A stretch of DNA of 6,813 nucleotides from an uncultured Clostridia bacterium (GTDB lineage: Bacteria > Bacillota > Clostridia > Christensenellales > Aristaeellaceae), in the NCBI GenBank assembly GCA_934615145.1, contig CAKTTM010000098.1, forward strand, positions 1 through 6,813. Direction: 5' to 3'. The notes beneath the pieces were generated by a model that ran no database searches, was not told the DNA's origin, and saw nothing but the letters and a program-made list of their open reading frames with translations. Shown here piece by piece: positions 1 through 6,178 of this stretch (its first letter is position 1; each line of letters begins with the position of its first letter). The translations under genes were made by a program, and so were the position numbers.

Positions 1-218
1 GCCTTGCGGCGCTTGCGGGGGCTGCGCTTGGGCGCGGGCCGCTTGCGGCCGCCGCCGCCCAGCCCGGCGCGGCCCGGCGGCATGCGGTAGTCGCTGTCGT
101 CATACAGCGGCACCGAGTCGCCGGGTATCAGCGGCTTCTCCTCCCCCATGAACTGCCCGCAGTAGGGGCAGACACGGCTTAGGGGCTCGCTTTCCTTTCG
201 GCAATGGTTACAGATCAT
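1..218 (-). CDS. Zinc-ribbon protein, N-terminal part (cut by window edge)
   Basis: The gene runs leftwards off the window, so only the first 72 or so residues are seen. It opens MICNHC and has a second knuckle CPYCG, giving Cys3, Cys6, Cys17 and Cys20 in a CxxC-x10-CxxC arrangement. This is a small structural zinc ribbon of the kind found at the N-terminus of many uncharacterised Gram-positive proteins. A Gly/Pro-rich linker follows, then a strongly basic stretch around residues 57-72 rich in Lys and Arg. In such proteins a basic stretch often comes just before a membrane segment, but the next part is not visible. The ATG at 218-216 is chosen because GGAG lies 8 bases upstream and the zinc knuckle starts at once. 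It begins 22 bases after the stop of the HEAT-like gene, so it is probably the fifth gene of the leftward operon. Function unknown. Confidence 0.7.
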   Translation of the reverse strand, partial: MICNHCRKESEPLSRVCPYCGQFMGEEKPLIPGDSVPLYDDSDYRMPPGRAGLGGGGRKRPAPKRSPRKRRK

Positions 219-240
219 CGGCAGTGCTCCGCTTTGTCGC

Positions 241-1071
241 TCACTGGTCCTTCAGGCCAAAGAGCGCCTCGTATTCCGCGTCGTCATAGAACTCGCGGAC
301 GGGGGCCTCCCCGCCCAGGGACTCGATGGCGCTGCGGATCTCAATGTAGTCAAGGTATTTGAGCTGCTCGTCCTGGGCGGCGGCCATCAGCGAGGGCAGG
401 GCGCGGGGGTCATTCAGGCGGCTTAAATAGGCGGCCAGTATGCCCCGGCGCTCGGGCCGGGACTCAAAGAGCATCAGCAGCCGCTCCAGCACCCTGTCAT
501 CCTGCGAGCAGCGGCTCAGCACGCTCAGCAGCGCCTCCTGCCCGGCGGGGCTTGCGCCTTCCAGCGCCTCCAGCATGGCGGGCGCTGCCTCCTCCCCCAT
601 CTGCTCCAGGCTCTCCAGCGCGTTGTCGCACAGCTCATTCTCGTCACGCCGCTCGTACTGCCAGTCGATATAGCACTGCATGGGCAGCAGGGAGCCTATC
701 TCGCGCAGCAGGCTGATGGCCAGCATCCGCTTTTCCCCGCCGCCTGCCTCATCCAGCAGCATGGCCATCAGGCTGGGTGCTGCGCTCTCGCCCAGAGCCG
801 CCACGCGGTTGAGCAGCATGTCGGGCAGGCTGACGCCGCTAGCCAAATATTCCAGTATCCAGCGGATCAGCAGCTCAGCGTCCTCCCACTGGTCAAAATA
901 GCTGCCGGGCTTTTGTCCGGCCAGCCAATCGGCCGGGGTATCGAGGAACTGCTCATAGAGCGCCGGCATCTGGGCCTCCAGCTCGTCAGCGGTCTCAAAG
1001 TCGTCCTCGTGCTTGTCCAGCCAGGCCTTCATATAGCTGGCAAAGTGCTCGTCAAAGTCGATCAGCCGCAT
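241..1071 (-). CDS. HEAT-like helical repeat protein of unknown function
   Basis: This encodes 276 residues, acidic, mostly helical, with no signal peptide or membrane segment, so it is probably cytoplasmic. At least three segments have the HEAT/armadillo-like pattern in which a helix ending in ALG or SLxxMG is followed by AxP and a second Leu/Met-rich helix: about residues 89-107 (AALGESAAPSLMAML), 151-170 (ALESLEQMGEEAAPAMLEAL) and 213-233 (around NDPRALPSLM). Such solenoids usually bind proteins; no catalytic motif is seen. The ATG at 1071-1069 is supported by GGAGG at 1082-1078, six bases upstream and inside the hslO coding region. The gene starts 20 bases before hslO ends, which implies translational coupling. 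The zinc-ribbon gene follows closely. Association with a redox chaperone suggests, without proving, a proteostasis role. The repeat call rests on pattern only. Confidence 0.85.
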   Translation of the reverse strand: MRLIDFDEHFASYMKAWLDKHEDDFETADELEAQMPALYEQFLDTPADWLAGQKPGSYFDQWEDAELLIRWILEYLASGVSLPDMLLNRVAALGESAAPSLMAMLLDEAGGGEKRMLAISLLREIGSLLPMQCYIDWQYERRDENELCDNALESLEQMGEEAAPAMLEALEGASPAGQEALLSVLSRCSQDDRVLERLLMLFESRPERRGILAAYLSRLNDPRALPSLMAAAQDEQLKYLDYIEIRSAIESLGGEAPVREFYDDAEYEALFGLKDQ

Positions 1072-1987
1072 GGCTATCCTCCGCCAGGTGTTTGCCGGCC
1101 AGTATGTCCTGCAGGCGCTGCGGGCTGAAGCTGTGCTGCGTTCTGCAGAAGTGGCAGGTCATCACCGTGTCCTCGCCGGAATCTGCCAGCTCCCGCAGGT
1201 CGGCTCGGCCCAGGGCGATCAACGCCTTTTCCATCTTCTCGCGCGAGCAGTCGCACTTTAACTGCAGCGGCTTTTCCTCCAGCATCTGCATGTCCAGGCC
1301 CTCAAACCAGAACTCAGCCAGCTGCATCAGCGAGCGGTCATAGATCTCCCGGCTAATGCCGGCGAAGAAGGGCTCGCGGATCTCCAACTGCTCCAGGGTC
1401 TTTTCCGTGCAGCCGGGCATGGCCTGTATCAGGATGCCGCCGGCGGACAGCACCACGCCGTCCTGCACCAGGCAGCCCAGCGCCACCAATGATGGGGTCT
1501 GCTCAGACATGGTGAAGTACTCGGCAAAGTCCAGGCCCAGCTCGCCTGACACCAGGTTGCTGATGCCGATGTGGGGCTCGCCCACACCAAAGTCCTTGAT
1601 AACGGACAGCTTGCCGCTGTGGCCGACATAGCCCGCCACATCCTGCTTGCCGTCGGCCCTTATCGGCAGCTCCACCTGGGGCTGATCGACCGCGATCTTG
1701 AGGTCACCCTGCCGGGCGACCACCGTGAGCCGTCCGGCCGGGCCATCGCCTGCCACCACCACGGTGAGCGCGTCATGGTCGCCATCCATGAAGCTGGCCA
1801 TCATGGCGCTGCCGGCCAGCAGCCGCCCCAAGGCGGTGGCAGCTACATCTGAGGCCTGGTGGATGTCCACCGCCTGCTGGGTCAGCCGGGTGGCGCGGCA
1901 CATGGTGACACGCGCCTGGCCGTCTGCGATGATCAGCCGCAGCGCGCTGTCGGGGTCCTGATGGATCAGATTGTCTCTATTGCTCAT
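1052..1987 (-). CDS. hslO: Hsp33 redox-regulated chaperone (HslO)
   Basis: Hsp33 is a cytoplasmic holdase that is switched on when oxidation releases its zinc and unfolds its linker, protecting proteins during oxidative and heat stress. The 311-residue product fits the family (about 290). The N-terminal domain shows the usual landmarks: RATxLTQQA near residue 33, LGRLLAGSAMMA near 55, GPAGRLTVVA near 85, GYVGHSGKLSVIKD near 123, and the SGELGLDFAEYFTMSEQTPS block near 150. The C-terminal zinc centre is intact: Cys245-x-Cys247 and Cys278-x2-Cys281. About 15 residues follow the last helix and overlap the next gene. The ATG at 1987-1985 is preceded by AAAGGATGA at a long spacing (AGGA about 13 bases away), so translation may rely partly on coupling to the methyltransferase gene 25 bases upstream. 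It is the third gene of the leftward operon. Confidence 0.96.
   Translation of the reverse strand: MSNRDNLIHQDPDSALRLIIADGQARVTMCRATRLTQQAVDIHQASDVAATALGRLLAGSAMMASFMDGDHDALTVVVAGDGPAGRLTVVARQGDLKIAVDQPQVELPIRADGKQDVAGYVGHSGKLSVIKDFGVGEPHIGISNLVSGELGLDFAEYFTMSEQTPSLVALGCLVQDGVVLSAGGILIQAMPGCTEKTLEQLEIREPFFAGISREIYDRSLMQLAEFWFEGLDMQMLEEKPLQLKCDCSREKMEKALIALGRADLRELADSGEDTVMTCHFCRTQHSFSPQRLQDILAGKHLAEDSHAADRL
1078..1082 (-). promoter_or_regulatory. Ribosome binding site inside hslO for the HEAT-like gene
   Basis: On the minus strand this reads GGAGG and lies six bases before the ATG at 1071-1069, entirely within the last codons of hslO. It fixes the start of the HEAT-like gene and shows that the 20-base overlap between the two reading frames is real rather than an overlong ORF call. 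Confidence 0.75.
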
Positions 1988-2012
1988 CTATTTTAAATCA
2001 TCCTTTGCTGAT

Positions 2013-2756
2013 TCAGTGGGGTTTGCGGGCGCACAGGTGCAGCCGCTGGGCATCGTCCCTGGGGGGGCTCAGGCTCATGTCGCCATAGAGGCGGATGTCC
2101 TCAAAGCCGGCCTCTGTCAATGCCTCGCGCAGCTCGCCTGCGCTGTAGCCGCGCTGTAGCTGTTCCTCCACAAAGTGCTCATAGCGCCCGTCCGCGCCCT
2201 TGACATAGAGGTAGAGCCGCAGGTGCAGCAGGCGCTGGGCCTGCTGCCAGCTATTATACCATATATAGTGACAATCCCCCTGGGTGTTGACCTGGGTCTT
2301 GTCGCCCAGTATCTGGGACAGCTTATACAGGCTCGACACATCAAAGCACAGCGCCCCGCCCGGCCGCAGCGCGGCGTGCGCCGCCTTGAGGAATCGGGGC
2401 AGGGCCTGGGGTGAGCTTAAATAGTTGACACCATCGCAGGTGCACAGGATGGCGTCCTGCAGGCGATGCAGCTTTAACTGCTGCATGTCCTGGCGTATCA
2501 GCGGCAGCTGCAGCCCCTGGGCGCGCAGCTTGTCCGCCGCCACGGAGAGCATCTCTTGGGAGATATCCACGCCCGTCATGCTAAAGTGCCGGGCCAGGGG
2601 CGCAGTCAGGCTGCCAGTGCCACAGGCGCATTCGCACACGCGGGCGCCTGGATGAATACCGTACAGGGCAAGCAGCCGCTGGTAATGGCTGGCCCAGCCC
2701 TCATAGTCCACATCGGCCATCAGCCGGTCGTAGACGCGGGCAAAGTCCTGATACAT
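2013..2756 (-). CDS. Class I SAM-dependent methyltransferase (YqeM-like)
   Basis: This encodes 247 residues with a Rossmann-type methyltransferase fold. The N-terminus (YxxFAxVYDRLMADVDYEGWA) is typical of the YqeM-like group in Bacillota. Motif I is VCECACGTGS at residues 40-49, where an acidic residue and glycines bind S-adenosylmethionine. The ribose-binding acidic residue is Asp64 in TGVDISQEML, followed by IRQDMQQL (Asp90) and the motif IV-like CTCDGVNYL around 105-113. LRPGGALCFDV near residue 130 is the motif VI-like turn. The substrate is unknown; small molecules and RNA both occur in this superfamily. Its ATG (2756-2754) shares one base with the TGA of the upstream membrane-protein gene (TGATG), implying coupled translation, and GGAGG lies about 13 bases upstream. 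hslO follows after 25 bases. Confidence 0.9.
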   Translation of the reverse strand: MYQDFARVYDRLMADVDYEGWASHYQRLLALYGIHPGARVCECACGTGSLTAPLARHFSMTGVDISQEMLSVAADKLRAQGLQLPLIRQDMQQLKLHRLQDAILCTCDGVNYLSSPQALPRFLKAAHAALRPGGALCFDVSSLYKLSQILGDKTQVNTQGDCHYIWYNSWQQAQRLLHLRLYLYVKGADGRYEHFVEEQLQRGYSAGELREALTEAGFEDIRLYGDMSLSPPRDDAQRLHLCARKPH

Positions 2757-3745
2757 CAGCCCTGCTGATCCTCCGCTTGGCTGTCCTCATCGTCCTCGTC
2801 CATATCCTCGGGCTTGGCCAGGCCGCGATCCACCTCCACGCCCTCGATGTTGGGGTTGATGAAGCGGTCAAAGACGGCATTGGACAGCGAGGCATAGACA
2901 AAGCGCGCCAGCGCGTTGCCCAGCAGGATGTAGTAGAAGGCCAGCACCATCAGCGCGTAGAGCGCGTAGTTGGTCATAAACCAGGTGATCAGCGCCACCA
3001 GCAGCGTGGGCACCAGCATGGCCAGCCGGGCCCCGGTCACCTGCGGCAGGCGGCCGATGGCCAGCAGCACGCCGTTTTTGATCAGCGTCATGAAGCTCAT
3101 CTTGTAGGTGACCATCATCGGATAGATGAAGGCCAGCGCCAGCGCCCAGATCAGCCCGATCAGCACCGTCAACATCTGGGGCACCACGAAGAAGGCCGAG
3201 TTGGCGCTCATCTGCCCGTAGAACCGGTAGCCCACATAGATGATCAGCGGGATAAAGCCGGTGATGGTGGCGATACCCAGCGCCTGCTTCCAGTTCTCCT
3301 TGAAGGCGTCTTTGAAGTCGCTCCAGGCAAAGGCATGCTCATCGCGCGCCCAGTTGCGGGTGACATAGGCCATGCCCGCCTGGAAGGGGCCCGTCAGCGC
3401 GATGCAGGGCACCAGGTAGAGCAGGTGCATGAAGATGATGTTGTTAAGCAGGGGCAGCTGCTGCTCGTAGACGGCCAGCTGCTCGGCGGTGGCGGCCGCG
3501 CGGTCCATCTCCACCGCGCTGATGATGCCCGCCAGGTTGAACAGCCCCGTCACCAGCTGAGAGAGCACATACAGCATGGGGATCCAGGCGATCACGGTGA
3601 TGAGGTTGAGCCTGAACAGCGCCGCAAAGCGCACGCGCAGCATCTCCCAGAACAGCTGCCAGCGGGTCTTGGGCAGATCGTCCTTGCGGTAATCGCCCTT
3701 GCCGGACTTGCCGTAATAGTAGTTGTTCATGAACTTTCCAAACAA
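2756..3745 (-). CDS. DUF624/YesL-like multipass membrane protein
   Basis: This encodes 329 residues with five or six likely membrane segments, at about residues 45-75, 103-126, 155-176, 184-213, 241-259 and 261-285. The segment LTGPFQAGMAYVTRNW (117-132), followed by a charged DEHAFAWSDFKDAFKENWKQ stretch, resembles the conserved core of the YesL/DUF624 family, whose function is unknown though some members sit beside sugar-transport genes. The protein is longer than typical YesL proteins (about 200) and ends in a very acidic cytoplasmic-looking tail (about 311-327). The start is uncertain: the longest reading begins with TTG at 3745, preceded by a purine-rich GGGGGAAAAG, while ATG at 3730 (MNNYYYGKSGKGDY) has GGAAAG three bases upstream. 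It is the first gene of the leftward operon and overlaps the methyltransferase start by one base. Confidence 0.8.
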   Translation of the reverse strand: MFGKFMNNYYYGKSGKGDYRKDDLPKTRWQLFWEMLRVRFAALFRLNLITVIAWIPMLYVLSQLVTGLFNLAGIISAVEMDRAAATAEQLAVYEQQLPLLNNIIFMHLLYLVPCIALTGPFQAGMAYVTRNWARDEHAFAWSDFKDAFKENWKQALGIATITGFIPLIIYVGYRFYGQMSANSAFFVVPQMLTVLIGLIWALALAFIYPMMVTYKMSFMTLIKNGVLLAIGRLPQVTGARLAMLVPTLLVALITWFMTNYALYALMVLAFYYILLGNALARFVYASLSNAVFDRFINPNIEGVEVDRGLAKPEDMDEDDEDSQAEDQQG

Positions 3746-3780
3746 TCGCTTTTCCCCCGCATCCTCCAGATTATTCCCGG

Positions 3781-3789
3781 ATTATACCA
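3781..3789 (-). promoter_or_regulatory. Extended -10 promoter for the leftward operon
   Basis: The minus strand reads TGGTATAAT, a perfect TATAAT with the TGn extension that lets sigma-A-type promoters work without a good -35. No convincing -35 lies 16-18 bases upstream; the best-looking TTGACA (3829-3824) is too far from it. The start point would fall near 3775, giving a leader of about 30-45 bases before the first gene, depending on which start it uses. Confidence 0.6.
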
Positions 3790-3843
3790 TGGATGGGCGC
3801 AAAATCATACCGCGGGGCAGCTTGTCAAATCAGTGCCTAATCG

Positions 3844-3872
3844 TTGCGTTTTTGGCTGCCTTGGGTTATGAT
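3844..3872 (+). promoter_or_regulatory. Sigma-A-type promoter for ferritin-like gene and eno
   Basis: TTGCGT at 3844-3849 and TATGAT at 3867-3872 are separated by exactly 17 bases. Transcription would start near 3879, leaving a 5' leader of about 26 bases. It points away from the leftward operon promoter, so the 3746-3904 gap is a divergent control region of about 160 bases with no gene in it. Confidence 0.65.
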
Positions 3873-3878
3873 ACAAGA

Positions 3879-3891
3879 GCCGCTACGCGGC
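3879..3891 (+). other. Small hairpin at the predicted 5' end of the ferritin-eno mRNA
   Basis: GCCGC (3879-3883) pairs with GCGGC (3887-3891) around a TAC loop. Given the promoter spacing, this GC-only stem would be almost the first thing transcribed. It ends two bases before the GGAGG ribosome binding site at 3894-3898. A 5'-terminal stem of this kind can protect an mRNA from decay; that role is inferred here. Confidence 0.4.
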
Positions 3892-3904
3892 CTGGAGGTT
3901 TGGT

Positions 3905-5643
<1,739 letters not shown>

Positions 5644-5660
5644 TCTCCTTCAAACATTTT

Positions 5661-5693
5661 CCGGGCCGCGCATGCGCGGCCCGGTTCCTTTTT
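5661..5693 (+). terminator. Intrinsic terminator after eno
   Basis: A perfect 10-base-pair stem, CCGGGCCGCG (5661-5670) with CGCGGCCCGG (5675-5684), closes a CATG loop and is followed by TTCCTTTTT. It ends the ferritin-eno transcript. Confidence 0.93.
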
Positions 5694-5735
5694 GGGTATA
5701 CTCTGCCCATCCCCAGGGAAAGGAAGCAATCAAAA

Positions 5736-5927
5736 GTGGATCCCAAGAAGGTAATCTGTCCCTGCAAAAAGGTGACCAAGGGTGACATCCTCAAGGCCAT
5801 GGACAAGGGCGCGCTGAAGTACAAGCAGGTAAGTCAGGCCACCGGCGCTGGCAGCAAGTGCGGCCACTGCGAGAAGGAAGTGCGCGCCTTCATCAAAAAG
5901 CAGCGCGACAAGCGGGCGGCTAACTGA
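5736..5927 (+). CDS. Small BFD-like [2Fe-2S] protein
   Basis: This encodes 63 residues made up almost entirely of a bacterioferritin-associated-ferredoxin-like domain. Cys8-x-Cys10 (VICPCKKVT) and Cys42-x2-Cys45 (GAGSKCGHC) are the four cluster ligands, with the family's helical spacer and TGAG turn between them. The same module occurs in Bfd, NifU, nitrite reductase and other redox enzymes. Stand-alone copies in anaerobes mostly lack a known role, though Bfd itself reduces bacterioferritin to release iron. The start is GTG at 5736, with AAAGGAAG ending nine bases upstream and no in-frame ATG nearby. The protein is Lys-rich, especially its last 20 residues. A weak TATACT (5697-5702), without a clear -35, overlaps the end of the eno terminator and could be its promoter. 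The location near a ferritin-like gene is suggestive only. Confidence 0.88.
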   Translation: MDPKKVICPCKKVTKGDILKAMDKGALKYKQVSQATGAGSKCGHCEKEVRAFIKKQRDKRAAN

Positions 5928-5946
5928 CGGTACTTCGCTTGTTTTT
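5908..5946 (+). terminator. Candidate intrinsic terminator overlapping the BFD-like stop
   Basis: ACAAGCG (5908-5914) pairs perfectly with CGCTTGT (5936-5942) and is followed by TTTT. The loop is large (21 bases, or 17 if two G-U pairs form), so it is weaker than the eno terminator. It begins inside the last codons and spans the TGA. It would isolate this gene from the strong promoter downstream. Confidence 0.45.
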
Positions 5947-5959
5947 ACATGGGCTTTAC

Positions 5960-5989
5960 TTGACAGTTTGTGCAAGGGCGTGCTATATT
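5960..5989 (+). promoter_or_regulatory. Strong promoter for the aromatic leader and DAHP synthase
   Basis: This is a consensus TTGACA at 5960-5965, an 18-base spacer, and TATATT at 5984-5989 preceded by TGC, the extended -10 element. It is the best promoter in the window. Transcription should start near 5996, giving a leader RNA of about 180 bases before the DAHP synthase start codon. Confidence 0.85.
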
Positions 5990-6020
5990 GCGCCAAGCAA
6001 CTTGTAAGGAGAGGACAGCC

Positions 6021-6077
6021 ATGACGACCCGGTTTTTCTCCTGCGCCTATTACTTTTACTTTAGCAGCCTGAAGTAA
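6021..6077 (+). CDS. Aromatic leader peptide (attenuator sensor), 18 residues
   Basis: The product reads MTTRFFSCAYYFYFSSLK and ends in TAA. It contains four Phe and three Tyr, five of them consecutive (residues 10-14), which is far beyond chance and matches the sensor peptides of phe- and trp-type attenuators. AAGGAG at 6006-6011, nine bases before ATG, gives it a proper ribosome binding site. It lies between a strong promoter and an intrinsic terminator, directly ahead of the first enzyme of aromatic amino acid synthesis. Its inferred job is to stall the ribosome when charged Tyr- or Phe-tRNA is scarce, not to act as a protein. No Trp codon is present, so tryptophan supply should not be sensed here. 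Confidence 0.88.
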   Translation: MTTRFFSCAYYFYFSSLK

Positions 6078-6159
6078 GGGTGATTTGTGTTGCGTAGGGC
6101 ATTAGGCCCAGTCAAGCAAGAGCAGCTGCCACACAGAATCACATCTGGGTGGCAGTTTT
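6049..6159 (+). promoter_or_regulatory. Ribosome-mediated transcription attenuator (Tyr/Phe)
   Basis: Three competing pairings can be read directly. Segment 1 (6049-6062, the Tyr-Tyr-Phe-Tyr-Phe codons) pairs with 6071-6084 in a 14-base-pair stem that includes four G-U pairs and spans the leader stop. Segment 2 (6080-6094) pairs with segment 3 (6127-6142) in about 14 pairs, interrupted by a bulged G6136 and one T-C mismatch. Segment 3 pairs with segment 4 as the terminator. A small GGGC/GCCC hairpin (6097-6109) sits in the antiterminator loop. Expected logic: a ribosome stalled at codons 10-14 covers segment 1, so segments 2 and 3 pair and transcription continues. A ribosome reaching the stop codon covers segment 2, so the terminator forms. 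The pairings are seen; the behaviour is inferred from the trp/phe paradigm. Confidence 0.82.
6126..6159 (+). terminator. Attenuator terminator before DAHP synthase
   Basis: CTGCCACACAGA (6126-6137) pairs with TCTGGGTGGCAG (6144-6155) in a 12-position stem with one A-G mismatch and an ATCACA loop. It is followed by TTTTCATT. It lies between the leader peptide and the DAHP synthase ribosome binding site, so it can only act as a conditional stop for this gene. Confidence 0.85.
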
Positions 6160-6178
6160 CATTCTAAGGAGTAAGACA

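Noticed and set aside
3727..3762. 11-codon ORF on the minus strand before the YesL-like gene, ending in an ATGA overlap with the ATG at 3730.
   Set aside because: Its GGAGG abuts the start codon with no spacing, and the peptide shows no codon run that would suggest attenuation; no terminator follows.
3824..3829. TTGACA on the minus strand as a -35 for the leftward operon.
   Set aside because: It is 14 bases from the nearest TATGAT and much farther from the TATAAT at 3786-3781, so the spacing does not make a promoter.
2777..3871. 364-codon open frame on the plus strand opposite the YesL-like gene.
   Set aside because: It is Gln/His/Asp-rich low-complexity sequence with no family resemblance, lies wholly antisense to a clear membrane protein gene, and is a product of GC-rich codon bias.
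6144..6157. GGGTGGCA resembles the core of a T-box riboswitch (GGGTGGNACC).
   Set aside because: It is the 3' arm of the terminator rather than the 5' side, lacks the following ACCGCG, and the leader is too short for a specifier stem I. The Tyr/Phe-rich ORF explains the region better.
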